64,000 nt of DNA from positions 1,517,693-1,581,692 of the forward strand of contig NZ_CP008852.1 of NCBI RefSeq assembly GCF_000725345.1. The letters are read 5' to 3'. The position numbers and the translations under genes were made by a program. The notes beneath the pieces are model-generated. The model was given only the letters and a program-made list of their open reading frames with translations. It was not told the origin of the DNA and ran no database searches. Shown piece by piece: positions 1-7,248 of the stretch; positions within the stretch are counted from its first letter, which is position 1; each line of letters opens with the position of its first letter. This stretch comes from Pelosinus sp. UFO1. GTDB taxonomy: Bacteria > Bacillota > Negativicutes > DSM-13327.

Positions 1-1
1 T

Positions 2-184
2 CGTATACATACAGCAAAAATTCTAGATCTGTCTAGTGATTTACCTATAGTGGTAGAAATAATAGACAGCGAAGAATATATGGATAAGTTATTGCCATTA
101 CTTGATGAAATGGTACAGGAGGGCTTAGTCATTATTGATGAAATTCAAGTGATTAAATATGGGAATAAGCCGCCTAAACACTAA
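2..184 (+). CDS. DUF190 family protein, 3' end only
   Basis: The window opens inside a reading frame whose last 60 codons end at a TAA 26 bases before the crcB start. The visible part reads RIHTAKILDLSSDLPIVVEI and continues to an end in IKYGNKPPKH. This matches the C-terminal half of DUF190 proteins (about 100-110 residues, ferredoxin-like fold), which commonly sit beside crcB. The function is not firmly known; the linkage suggests a role with fluoride export. Its start and any fluoride riboswitch would lie before the window. Confidence 0.75.
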   Translation, partial: RIHTAKILDLSSDLPIVVEIIDSEEYMDKLLPLLDEMVQEGLVIIDEIQVIKYGNKPPKH

Positions 185-210
185 TGGCTACAATAGGTGA
201 GGTGATTTAA

Positions 211-585
211 TTGTTAAATGTGTTGGCGGTAGCGGTTGGGGGAAGTATTGGCGCAACTACTCGTTATTTGGTATCTATCTGGGCAGCTGGACGTTTTGGT
301 GCAGGATTTCCTTACGGCACATTGATAGTAAATGTTGTTGGTTGTTTTATCATAGGCGCTTTTATGACAGCAACAACAGAAAAGTTTATTATAAGTCCTT
401 ATTGGCGATTGATTGTTACAGTTGGGTTTGTTGGCGGGTTAACGACCTTCTCTTCCTTTAGTTATGAAACCTTTAAATTAATGGAGGACGGCAGTTTGGC
501 GTTGGCAATGTATAATATACTATCAAATTGTGTTCTAGGATTTTTTGCTACCTGGCTAGGGATTGGCACTGCGAGACTTTTTTAA
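211..585 (+). CDS. crcB: CrcB/Fluc fluoride ion channel
   Basis: This is a 124-residue membrane protein of the CrcB (Fluc) family, a dimeric channel that lets toxic fluoride leave the cytoplasm. It has four hydrophobic segments and the family signatures GGSIGATTRYL near the N-terminus, the conserved asparagine in NVVGCFIIG, and GGLTTFSSFSYE, which carries the phenylalanines and the central sodium-site loop. Length is normal. The start is TTG, with GAGGTG 7 bases upstream. The preceding gene is DUF190, and the two are probably one transcript. A 25-bp perfect hairpin follows. Confidence 0.93.
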   Translation: MLNVLAVAVGGSIGATTRYLVSIWAAGRFGAGFPYGTLIVNVVGCFIIGAFMTATTEKFIISPYWRLIVTVGFVGGLTTFSSFSYETFKLMEDGSLALAMYNILSNCVLGFFATWLGIGTARLF

Positions 586-633
586 ATAAAAAAATTAGCA
601 CTCATTGTCAGGTTTGATTTGGAATGGTATAAT

Positions 634-690
634 TAAATTACTTAAATAAAGCTCTGCTTTTATATAGCAGAGCTTTATTTAAGTAATTTA
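634..690. terminator. 25-bp perfect inverted repeat after crcB
   Basis: Arms at 634-658 and 666-690 are perfectly complementary over 25 bp with a 7-base loop (TTTTATA). The stem is mixed, with a GC-rich tip (AGCTCTGCT/AGCAGAGCT) and an AT-rich base. It is unusually long for an intrinsic terminator. It can terminate crcB and, on the other strand, any leftward transcription. Confidence 0.75.
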
Positions 691-800
691 ATGACTGTGT
701 AGTCCATAATGCGCAGGAAAAATGTTATAATAATTAAAAAATTTACATAGATGGTAGAAATTGCTCAAAAATAGTCTATAAAAATGATTTGGAGGCAGAA

Positions 801-1427
801 ATGAAGCATTTCCGTGATACAATTGGTTCTCATGATTCGCAAAATAAACGTCAGCATATATTGCAGGCAGCTTATGTAGTTTTTTCTCGTAAAGGGTATC
901 ATCGTGCTACTGTTGATGAAATTATTGCTTTAGCTGACACGGGGAAGGGGACTGTATATAACTACTTTGTCAATAAAGAGCAGCTTTTTTATACCTTGAT
1001 TAAAGAGTGCAGCGCTCCATTTCAGACTATTTTAGAAGATATCGTAAATTCTTCGGAACCTCCTTTTCAAAAGATTGAAACCATGATTAAGGCATTTTTG
1101 GAGTTCTACGTAGAAAATGCTGACTTATGGCGAGTGATGATGCATGAAGTACGGGGATTTGGAGTTACTGGATCGTCAAATTTTAGTCAAGAACAACTTG
1201 ATAAATACCAAACCTGTTTTTGTGAAACCATTGGAATGATTGAAAAAGTACTAGTAGAAGCAAAGGAAAAGGGCATGATTCGCGTCAGTTGTGACGCGAC
1301 AAGGGCCGCTCATGGTTTATTTAGCGTTATTGTTACCTTTGTATTTCGTTGTTTCGTTACAGAAGATATTAGCGAAGCAGCTCATACAATTACCGATCTT
1401 TTTCTTTATGGCGCAGCCTCTCAATAA
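801..1427 (+). CDS. TetR/AcrR family transcriptional regulator
   Basis: The protein (208 residues) has a TetR-type HTH at about residues 14-60: ILQAAYVVFSRKGYHRATVD, then DEIIALADTGKGTVYNYF and VNKEQLF, the canonical recognition helix and following residues. The C-terminal ligand domain is helical and typical in size. I chose the ATG at 801 because GGAGG sits 5 bases upstream; a TTG at 789 overlaps that site. No efflux gene is adjacent, so the target is unknown. A terminator follows. Confidence 0.88.
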   Translation: MKHFRDTIGSHDSQNKRQHILQAAYVVFSRKGYHRATVDEIIALADTGKGTVYNYFVNKEQLFYTLIKECSAPFQTILEDIVNSSEPPFQKIETMIKAFLEFYVENADLWRVMMHEVRGFGVTGSSNFSQEQLDKYQTCFCETIGMIEKVLVEAKEKGMIRVSCDATRAAHGLFSVIVTFVFRCFVTEDISEAAHTITDLFLYGAASQ

Positions 1428-1541
1428 AAAAATCGAACGTGACTATATGGTTATGTTTTATATACGGAAGAATAACTAGTAACGTAAGGAATATATTATC
1501 TAGATTTGAGTTTTTTCAGTTATGCTTGAATCTATAAAAAT

Positions 1542-1570
1542 AAGGCTTGATCTCATTGAGATCAAGCCTT
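1542..1570. terminator. Bidirectional terminator between convergent genes
   Basis: AAGGCTTGATCTCA (1542-1555) and TGAGATCAAGCCTT (1557-1570) are exact complements, followed by TTTTACTTT. The hairpin lies between the TetR gene and the leftward small membrane protein gene, so it can serve both. Confidence 0.8.
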
Positions 1571-1575
1571 TTACT

Positions 1576-1779
1576 TTAAATAATATTATAGTGTTGCGGT
1601 GCCTTAGCCTTGGTGATTTGCTTCTTTATGAAAAACACAACTGCTAATAAGGGGAAGATTGTCCACAGCAGTAGGTTTCCGCTTTTAATTAAGAGGTACA
1701 ATAAGCTAACAGCTATTAAGGGAACGGCTATCCAGATACAGAAGATGGAAAAGACGTCACTAAGAGTTTCTCTAACCAT
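1576..1779 (-). CDS. Small two-TM membrane protein, unknown function
   Basis: This leftward gene encodes 67 residues beginning MVRETLSDVFSIFCIWIAVP. Two hydrophobic stretches (about residues 9-30 and 34-52) are followed by a basic tail (KKQITKAKAP), so it is probably a two-pass inner-membrane protein with its C-terminus in the cytoplasm. I chose the ATG at 1779 because GGAGG lies 8 bases upstream; a longer in-frame start at 1821 has no such site. I recognise no family. It is convergent with the TetR gene and may not be functionally linked to it. Confidence 0.55.
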   Translation of the reverse strand: MVRETLSDVFSIFCIWIAVPLIAVSLLYLLIKSGNLLLWTIFPLLAVVFFIKKQITKAKAPQHYNII

Positions 1780-1827
1780 TGCGAAAACCTCCTGCCGTAG
1801 CATTGGGCTCTTCCTGTACAATTAAAG

Positions 1828-2259
1828 TAATTGTACTATTAAGTGGCATTAGACATTTAAGGAGAGATTAAAAAGTATAACACTTCTTAGCCTCGTTTAT
1901 ATGAAATTGTGGACTCCATTAGAATGTTCAACGGAATCATCTCCTATATTGTACGTTGGCAAAATATCTAAATTGTTCAATGGAATCACCCCCAGTACAG
2001 GATGTGGTTTTATGATGGAATTTAATTCCTTAACTTGTCTTAAGTATAATACGAAAAAGTACAAAATTCAACATATTTCGATGGATGTTTTACATGTATA
2101 CATAAAACATGTTGAGCAAGACTAAAAAGCAAGTAGTATGTATGAATTACTAGATTAAGTGAAAAATAGGAAGGTGGAATAAACTGCATATTAAGCAGGA
2201 ATTTTTGCATTTTTGTGTAACAACTATAATACGGAAGTAGACGAAGAGGGGCTAGATAG
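1828..2259. other. 432-nt intergenic region with short repeats, no gene
   Basis: No convincing gene is visible. It holds an imperfect 20-bp direct repeat (TGTTCAACGGAATCATCTCC at 1925-1944; TGTTCAATGGAATCACCCCC at 1974-1993; 49-bp offset). It also holds an 8-bp inverted repeat, ATGTTTTA (2085-2092) and TAAAACAT (2103-2110), around a TGTATACA core that may be an operator for the PHP gene. AAGTATAACACTT at 1873-1886 recurs at 31426-31438. Confidence 0.4.
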
Positions 2260-2269
2260 GAGGTAACTG

Positions 2270-3040
2270 ATGTTATTTGATAGTCACATGCATACGTGTT
2301 TTTCCACCGATTCAAAAATGAAAATGGATGAAGCTGTGGCACGGGGGCGAGAATTAGATATTGGTATAACTATTACGGAACATATGGACTTCGCTTACCC
2401 AGAACCTATGTCATTTATTTTTGATGTAGAGAAATACTTTGCAGATTATAATACATTTCGTAGTGACAAAGTCCTTTTAGGTATAGAAATAGGGATGCGT
2501 TCGGATTGCCTAGAGGAAAATTGCAAATTGGTAGAAAAATATCCCTTTGATTACGTGATTGGGTCAGTGCATGTCATTGATAATATTGATATTTATGCAG
2601 CTGAATTTTATCATGAGAGAAATAAGAAGGATGTATATGAACATTATTTTAAAACAATGAAACAATGCGTAACCTGTTATGATGGTATTCATAGTTTAGG
2701 TCACATTGATTACATTGCCAGATATGCTCGTTTTAAAGATCCAGAAGTGTATTATCATGAATTTAAAGATTATATTGATGAGGTCTTACTTATCGTTGCC
2801 CAAAAGGGAAAAGCGTTGGAGATTAATACTAGGCGGCTGGGTACAAAAGAAGCTGTGGAGATCATTATGCCAATCTACAAACGTTTCTATGAAGTAGGTG
2901 GACGCTTAGTAACAATTGGCTCCGATGCGCATCATGTAAAAGATATTGGCAGGGGTTTGGATGTAGGCTTTGAGATTGCAGAGCGATCAAAACTTGATAT
3001 AGTATACTTTAAAGATGGTAAACCCCAGTATCAAAAATAA
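2270..3040 (+). CDS. hisK: Histidinol-phosphatase, PHP family
   Basis: The 256-residue protein starts MLFDSHMHTCFSTDSKMKMD, with the HxH metal-binding motif of the PHP (polymerase and histidinol phosphatase) fold. It continues with ITITEHMDF, IGSVHVID, SLGHIDYIARY and ends with TIGSDAHHVKDIG, the C-terminal metal-ligand motif. This is the HisJ/HisK type that removes phosphate from L-histidinol phosphate. AGGAGG lies 7 bases before the ATG. The his operon at 10-16.6 kb encodes no histidinol phosphatase (its HisB is the dehydratase only), so this gene is the likely missing step. General PHP phosphoesterase activity is the alternative. Confidence 0.82.
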   Translation: MLFDSHMHTCFSTDSKMKMDEAVARGRELDIGITITEHMDFAYPEPMSFIFDVEKYFADYNTFRSDKVLLGIEIGMRSDCLEENCKLVEKYPFDYVIGSVHVIDNIDIYAAEFYHERNKKDVYEHYFKTMKQCVTCYDGIHSLGHIDYIARYARFKDPEVYYHEFKDYIDEVLLIVAQKGKALEINTRRLGTKEAVEIIMPIYKRFYEVGGRLVTIGSDAHHVKDIGRGLDVGFEIAERSKLDIVYFKDGKPQYQK

Positions 3041-3090
3041 AATGAAGTCCATCTTCTGATGAGACAAAACCCAAAAACACCAAATAGCAG

Positions 3091-3140
3091 AAAGGTCCCC
3101 CTATTGTAGCAGTTTGTACACTACTTTAGGGGGACTTTTA
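3091..3140. terminator. Terminator between hisK and the metQ-like gene
   Basis: GTCCCCCTA (3095-3103) pairs with TAGGGGGAC (3127-3135), flanked by AAAA and TTTTAAT. The A- and T-runs on the two sides let it act on both the rightward hisK-like and the leftward met transcripts. Confidence 0.75.
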
Positions 3141-3169
3141 ATATATTCACAAGTCGGTGTCATCTATAC

Positions 3170-3985
3170 CTACCAAACTGGCATCAGGGTACCTTGATAC
3201 CGTTCCTTCACAAAATTCTTAACTTCTTCCGAGTGATACGCTTTGATGATTTTCTCTAGATCCTTATCATATGTATCCTTAGTACGAGCCACCAACAACA
3301 TAACATAGGGTGAGTTATTGTCCTCTAAGGCAAGTGCGTCCTTTACAGGTATTAAGTTTGCCATAGTAACATAGTTCACATTAATAAGAGCAAGATCAAC
3401 ACTATTAATAACAGTGCTCATTTGCGCTGAATCAATTTCTAGAAAAGTAAGATGCAAAGGATTATCGACAATATCGCTTACTGTTCTTGTGTAACTTTCT
3501 ATATTCCGGCAGGTAATAAGGCCTGTCTTTTCTAGTAGTAATAAGGCTCGACTGCCATTCGTTAAATCTTTGGGGATGGCAACTTTGCCGCCACTTGGTA
3601 CATCGGACAAATTTTTTATTCTTTTTGAGTAGATGCCCATAGGGGATAATAGGGTTTTTGCAATAGCAGTAAGTTCATGATTATAATCTTCTTGTATAGA
3701 AGTAAGATAGGGCTGGTGTTGAAAACTGTTCATACGAATCTTTCCGTGATACAAAGAATCATTGAGTTTACTATAATCAGTAAACTCAATGATTTGAACA
3801 TCGAGGCCGTCCTTTGCAACTAGTGTTTTCACTAGGCTCATGATTTCAGATTGAGGGCCAGCTGAAACTCCCACCTTTATTGGTTTGTATACGGAATTCA
3901 TATGTTGTAGACTGTGCCAAGATAGTAATGCGGCAGTAGCTACTAGTAATAAGAAAGTCGTGAGGATTTTCAGCCTTTTTCCCAC
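3170..3985 (-). CDS. MetQ/NlpA-like substrate-binding protein without lipobox
   Basis: The 271-residue protein is a paralogue of the MetQ encoded just upstream: both share the MGIYSKRIKNL-type motif, GGKVAIPKD/GAKVAIPND, the NGSRAL/NGGRAL segment, INVNY/INTNY and the C-terminal KERYQG/NEKYQG. It would bind a methionine-like ligand outside the membrane. The N-terminus has a hydrophobic helix (ILTTFLLLVATAALLSW) but no lipobox cysteine, so it is either anchored by that helix or secreted. Start is GTG with AGGAGG upstream. It is the last gene of metN-metI-metQ-metQ-like, 18 bases after metQ. Ligand specificity may have drifted from MetQ. Confidence 0.85.
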   Translation of the reverse strand: MGKRLKILTTFLLLVATAALLSWHSLQHMNSVYKPIKVGVSAGPQSEIMSLVKTLVAKDGLDVQIIEFTDYSKLNDSLYHGKIRMNSFQHQPYLTSIQEDYNHELTAIAKTLLSPMGIYSKRIKNLSDVPSGGKVAIPKDLTNGSRALLLLEKTGLITCRNIESYTRTVSDIVDNPLHLTFLEIDSAQMSTVINSVDLALINVNYVTMANLIPVKDALALEDNNSPYVMLLVARTKDTYDKDLEKIIKAYHSEEVKNFVKERYQGTLMPVW

Positions 3986-4003
3986 AAAGTTCCCTCCTGG
4001 TTT

Positions 4004-4822
4004 TTAAAATGCTGGTACGACAGCACCTTGGTATTTTTCATTAATAAATTTCTTTACTTCATCAGAAGTCAAAGCTTTTGTTAGTTTTTGAATTTCGGGA
4101 CGATTTTCATCACCTTTACGCACCGTTAGTATATTAACATAAGGTGAATCTTTTTGCTCAATAAATAGAGCATCTTTTGTTGGTACTAATTTTGCTTCTA
4201 ATGCATAGTTGGTATTAATAACAGCAATCGCTACATCTTCAAGAACACGGGGAAGTTGAGGAGCCTCTAATTCGCTGATTTGAATGTTTTTGGAATTGGT
4301 TACAATATCATTTACTGTCGCACTAACACCTACACCGTCTTTTAATTTAATAATGCCTGCTTTTTCAAGAAGTGCAAGAGCACGGCCACCGTTAGTGGGG
4401 TCATTAGGAATGGCAACTTTAGCGCCAGCAGCAAGTTCGTTTAGATTCTTAATTTTCTTGGAGTAAATACCCATTGGTTCGATATGCACTGCTGCAGTAT
4501 AGGTTAATGCCAAATTACGTTCTGTAGAAAATTTAGTAAGATAAGGGATGTGTTGAAAGAAGTTTGCATCTAATTCTTTTTCAGCCACAGCAATATTTGG
4601 TTTTACGTAGTCAGTAAATTCAACGATTTGCAAATCAATGCCCTCTTTAGCTAAAGTTGGTTTAATTACATTTAAAATTTCTGCATGAGGTACTGCTGTA
4701 GCGCCAACTTTTAGTACAGTAGCTTTACTTGCCGGACTTGCAGGAGCCTTTTCTTGGCTGCATCCGCTCACTAATAGACCTAAACTAAGAATTCCAATAA
4801 GAACAAGAAACAGTTTTTTCAT
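4004..4822 (-). CDS. metQ: Methionine ABC transporter substrate-binding lipoprotein
   Basis: The 272-residue protein begins MKKLFLVLIGILSLGLLVSG followed by CSQ, a lipoprotein signal with lipobox LVSGC, so it is anchored outside the membrane by the cysteine near residue 21. The body matches the NlpA/MetQ family: VGATAVPHAEIL, EFTDYVKPN, FFQHIPYL, MGIYSKKIKNL, IPNDPTNGGRALALLE and INTNYAL. The family binds methionine and passes it to MetI/MetN. It is leftward, between metI and the second MetQ-like gene. The S-box upstream of metN supports methionine as substrate. Confidence 0.93.
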   Translation of the reverse strand: MKKLFLVLIGILSLGLLVSGCSQEKAPASPASKATVLKVGATAVPHAEILNVIKPTLAKEGIDLQIVEFTDYVKPNIAVAEKELDANFFQHIPYLTKFSTERNLALTYTAAVHIEPMGIYSKKIKNLNELAAGAKVAIPNDPTNGGRALALLEKAGIIKLKDGVGVSATVNDIVTNSKNIQISELEAPQLPRVLEDVAIAVINTNYALEAKLVPTKDALFIEQKDSPYVNILTVRKGDENRPEIQKLTKALTSDEVKKFINEKYQGAVVPAF

Positions 4823-4884
4823 TATTTATAATCCCCCTAAAATTTTTTTATAGAAAGCACCCAAAAATTCAATTCGTGCTGTTC

Positions 4885-5538
4885 CTATTTTTTGTTGAGA
4901 CGATTGGATAAGTAATCGCCAGTGGACTGTACGATTTGTACTTGTGCAATTAAGATAATAACAGTGATTAACATGATATCAGCACGGAAACGTTGGTAGC
5001 CATAGCGAATGGCTAAATCCCCTAAACCGCCGCCGCCAATGGCTCCAGCCATGGCTGAGTAGCCAATAAGACTAATAATTGTTAATGTTAATCCAAGAAC
5101 AATTGCGGGCATAGCTTCTGGAATGAGTACCTTTGTAATGATTTCTCTAGGAGATGCGCCCATGGCTTGTGCCGCTTCAATGACACCATAATCAACTTCC
5201 TTGAGAGCTGATTCTACGATACGAGCGACAAAAGGGATGGCGGCAATGCTTAGTGGGACGATGGCCGCATTAGTGCCGATGGAAGTACCAACTAATAATC
5301 GAGTGACTGGAATAATAGCTACCATTAAAATAATGAAGGGTGTGGAGCGAGTCGCATTCACGATAGCTCCTAATATTCGATTAAGGGAAGTATTTTCAAG
5401 AATGTGTCCTTTATTCGTAGTTACTAAAATAATACCTAAAGGTATACCAATGAGAGCAGAGATAAAGCTAGAAACAGCAACCATATAGGTAGTTTCCCAT
5501 AAGGATTTAACCAGCAACGCGAGCATGTCTTGCGACAT
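4885..5538 (-). CDS. metI: Methionine ABC transporter permease MetI
   Basis: The permease (217 residues) has five to six membrane helices and the ABC permease EAA loop (EAAQAMGASPREIITKVLIPEAMPA at about residues 128-152), which couples to MetN. MetI-family blocks include NATRSTPFIILMVAIIPVTR and YSAMAGAIGGGGLGDLAIRY. I chose the ATG at 5538 (GAGGTG 7 bases upstream); a TTG two codons earlier is possible. The start lies inside the 3' end of metN (32-base overlap), so the two are translationally coupled. Confidence 0.93.
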   Translation of the reverse strand: MSQDMLALLVKSLWETTYMVAVSSFISALIGIPLGIILVTTNKGHILENTSLNRILGAIVNATRSTPFIILMVAIIPVTRLLVGTSIGTNAAIVPLSIAAIPFVARIVESALKEVDYGVIEAAQAMGASPREIITKVLIPEAMPAIVLGLTLTIISLIGYSAMAGAIGGGGLGDLAIRYGYQRFRADIMLITVIILIAQVQIVQSTGDYLSNRLNKK

Positions 5539-6565
5539 AACCAATCACCTCAATTCCTAATTCACGTGTTTTTAAATAACTAAGTGCTTGCTGTAAAGCT
5601 ACCTGTTCACCTGATAGTTCTACAATTAATGTACCAAAAGGAGTCGTTTGAATATGATCTATGTTCCCGTATAAAATACTGGCATCAATGTTAAAACGAC
5701 GAATCATACTAGAAATAACAGGTTCTTCGGTAGAGTGACCAATAAAGGATAAACGCAAAATAAGATTGCTATCAGCAGTAGGTACTGGTGATAAGATAAT
5801 ATCATTGAAGAAGTCTGGTAAGTTATGATTGATGATAGCACTTATAAATTCCTTAGTAGTATTTGCTTGAGGTTGAGTAAAAATATCAATTACTTTGCCC
5901 TGCTCAATAATCCTGCCACCCTCAATGACTGCAACCTGATTACAGATTTCTTTGATAACCTGCATTTCATGAGTAATAAGCACGATAGTGAGCTGGAATT
6001 TGCGGTTAATATCTTTTAATAATTCTAAAATAGACTTGGTTGTTTGGGGGTCAAGGGCAGAAGTGGCCTCATCGCATAAGAGTACTTTAGGGTGATTTGC
6101 TAACGCCCGTGCAATACCAACTCGTTGTTTCTGTCCGCCGCTTAGTTGAGAAGGATATTGATCCTTTTTATCAGTAAGTCCAACTAATGCGAGTAAATGC
6201 ATAACCTCTGTATCGATCTCTTCTTTACTACGCTTTGCTAGTTCTAAGGGGAAGGCTATATTTTCGTAAACCGTCCGAGAAGATAGTAAGTTGAAGTGTT
6301 GAAAGATCATGCCTATTTTTTTGCGCTGTTCCCGTAATTCTTGTTCATTTAAGGACGTTAGTTCTTGGTCATCCACGATAACAGTACCTTTGGTGGGACG
6401 TTCTAACATATTAATGCAACGGATCAGTGTACTTTTTCCAGCGCCACTGGTTCCGATAATCCCGAAAATCTCTCCTTGTTCAACAGTTAAATTAACTCCA
6501 TTTAAAGCGTGAATTGTGCCGTTGTCGCTTTGGTATACTTTTTCTATATTTTCAAGTTTAATCAA
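5507..6565 (-). CDS. metN: Methionine ABC transporter ATP-binding protein MetN
   Basis: The protein (352 residues) has an ABC ATPase domain followed by a C-terminal NIL domain. Visible motifs are Walker A GTSGAGKST, Q-loop FQHFNLL, signature LSGGQKQRVGIARAL, Walker B VLLCDEATSALD and switch histidine in LITHE. The NIL domain (about residues 255-345) binds methionine in characterised MetN proteins and inhibits transport when the cell is replete. Start is TTG with AAGGAGGG about 10 bases upstream. It is the first gene after the SAM riboswitch and terminator at 6601-6750. Confidence 0.94.
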   Translation of the reverse strand: MIKLENIEKVYQSDNGTIHALNGVNLTVEQGEIFGIIGTSGAGKSTLIRCINMLERPTKGTVIVDDQELTSLNEQELREQRKKIGMIFQHFNLLSSRTVYENIAFPLELAKRSKEEIDTEVMHLLALVGLTDKKDQYPSQLSGGQKQRVGIARALANHPKVLLCDEATSALDPQTTKSILELLKDINRKFQLTIVLITHEMQVIKEICNQVAVIEGGRIIEQGKVIDIFTQPQANTTKEFISAIINHNLPDFFNDIILSPVPTADSNLILRLSFIGHSTEEPVISSMIRRFNIDASILYGNIDHIQTTPFGTLIVELSGEQVALQQALSYLKTRELGIEVIGYVARHARVAG

Positions 6566-6600
6566 TGGAATCTTTCCCTCCTTATAATCTTTTGATGCAT

Positions 6601-6628
6601 AAAAAAAACCGCTTCACAAAATGAAGCG
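6601..6628 (-). terminator. Riboswitch-controlled terminator before metN
   Basis: Read on the minus strand, CGCTTCATTTTGTGAAGCGG is followed by a run of U residues. This hairpin ends the metN leader when the upstream aptamer is bound to S-adenosylmethionine. The segment GATGAAGCGC at the end of the aptamer can pair with part of it as antiterminator. Confidence 0.85.
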
Positions 6629-6750
6629 TGCTATCAATCTTGAATTGCGCTTCATCTACCAGGATTAGATCCTGTGGAATTGGCACCGTTTCACAAAAGT
6701 GAATGGTTGCCGCAGCTTCATAGGGCCATTCCCTCAACTGCTCTTGATGA
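6629..6750 (-). promoter_or_regulatory. SAM-I (S-box) riboswitch controlling metNIQ
   Basis: On the minus strand the leader contains the S-box core in order: ATCAAGAG, then GAGGGAATGGCCCTATGAAG, then CGGCAACC, a variable stem (TTCACTTTTGTGAA), GGTGCCAATTCC, a second stem (AGGATCTAATCCT) and GTAGATGAAG. These are the diagnostic kink-turn and SAM-binding segments of SAM-I aptamers. The terminator at 6601-6628 follows immediately, so SAM binding should stop transcription of metN, metI, metQ and the second metQ-like gene. Confidence 0.95.
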
Positions 6751-6773
6751 AAAATATTAACTTGTTGAAACAT

Positions 6774-6802
6774 ATATTATCATTTTTGAAAAATGGTGTC
6801 AA
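6774..6802 (-). promoter_or_regulatory. Promoter of the met operon
   Basis: On the minus strand a consensus -35 TTGACA (6797-6802) is followed 17 bases later by TAATAT (6774-6779). Transcription would start just upstream of the S-box aptamer. Confidence 0.75.
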
Positions 6803-6815
6803 GAAAAAAATCACT

Positions 6816-6844
6816 TTGCAAATTAGGAATCACAATGTTATAAT
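6816..6844 (+). promoter_or_regulatory. Promoter of the yerC-hisZ operon
   Basis: TTGCAA (6816-6821) and TATAAT (6839-6844) are separated by 17 bases. A short inverted repeat, GGATAAA-GGA-TTTATCC, lies between the promoter and the gene and could be an operator or leader hairpin. The promoter is back to back with that of the met operon. Confidence 0.7.
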
Positions 6845-6903
6845 TTCACTAAGTAAAGCTTAAAAGGGATAAAGGATTTATCCTACAGTAGGAGGAAAGA
6901 AAT

Positions 6904-7206
6904 ATGGCTACGAATCCCAAGTTGAAAGATGAATTGACAGATCAATTATTCCGTTCCATATTATTGTTAGAAAATGAAGAAGAATGTTATCAGTTTTTTG
7001 AAGACATCTGTACAGTAAGTGAATTGAAGTCTCTTGCTCAGCGGATGGAAGTGGCTCGGATGTTAAAGGTTGGTCATACCTATGATGATATTGTCGACAA
7101 AACAGGAGCGAGTACTGCAACGATTAGTCGTGTAAAACGTTGCTTGAATTACGGTGCAGATGGATATAAGTTTATGCTAGAACGAATTGAAAGCCAAAAT
7201 AAGTAG
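6904..7206 (+). CDS. YerC/TrpR-superfamily regulator, candidate HisR
   Basis: The 100-residue protein belongs to the YerC/YecD branch of the TrpR superfamily. It is helical, with FEDICTVSELKSLAQRMEVA and a helix-turn-helix in YDDIVDKTGASTATISRVKR. Comparative genomics has proposed YerC (HisR) as a repressor of histidine genes in Firmicutes. Here the gene lies 42 bases before hisZ in the same orientation, which fits. The hisG promoter carries a palindrome over its -10 box that could be the operator. AGGAGG precedes the ATG. Family assignment is firm; histidine as effector is inference. Confidence 0.85.
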   Translation: MATNPKLKDELTDQLFRSILLLENEEECYQFFEDICTVSELKSLAQRMEVARMLKVGHTYDDIVDKTGASTATISRVKRCLNYGADGYKFMLERIESQNK

Positions 7207-7248
7207 GGTCAGAAAATATTTCAACTAAGTTAGGAGTGTTTATTTTTT

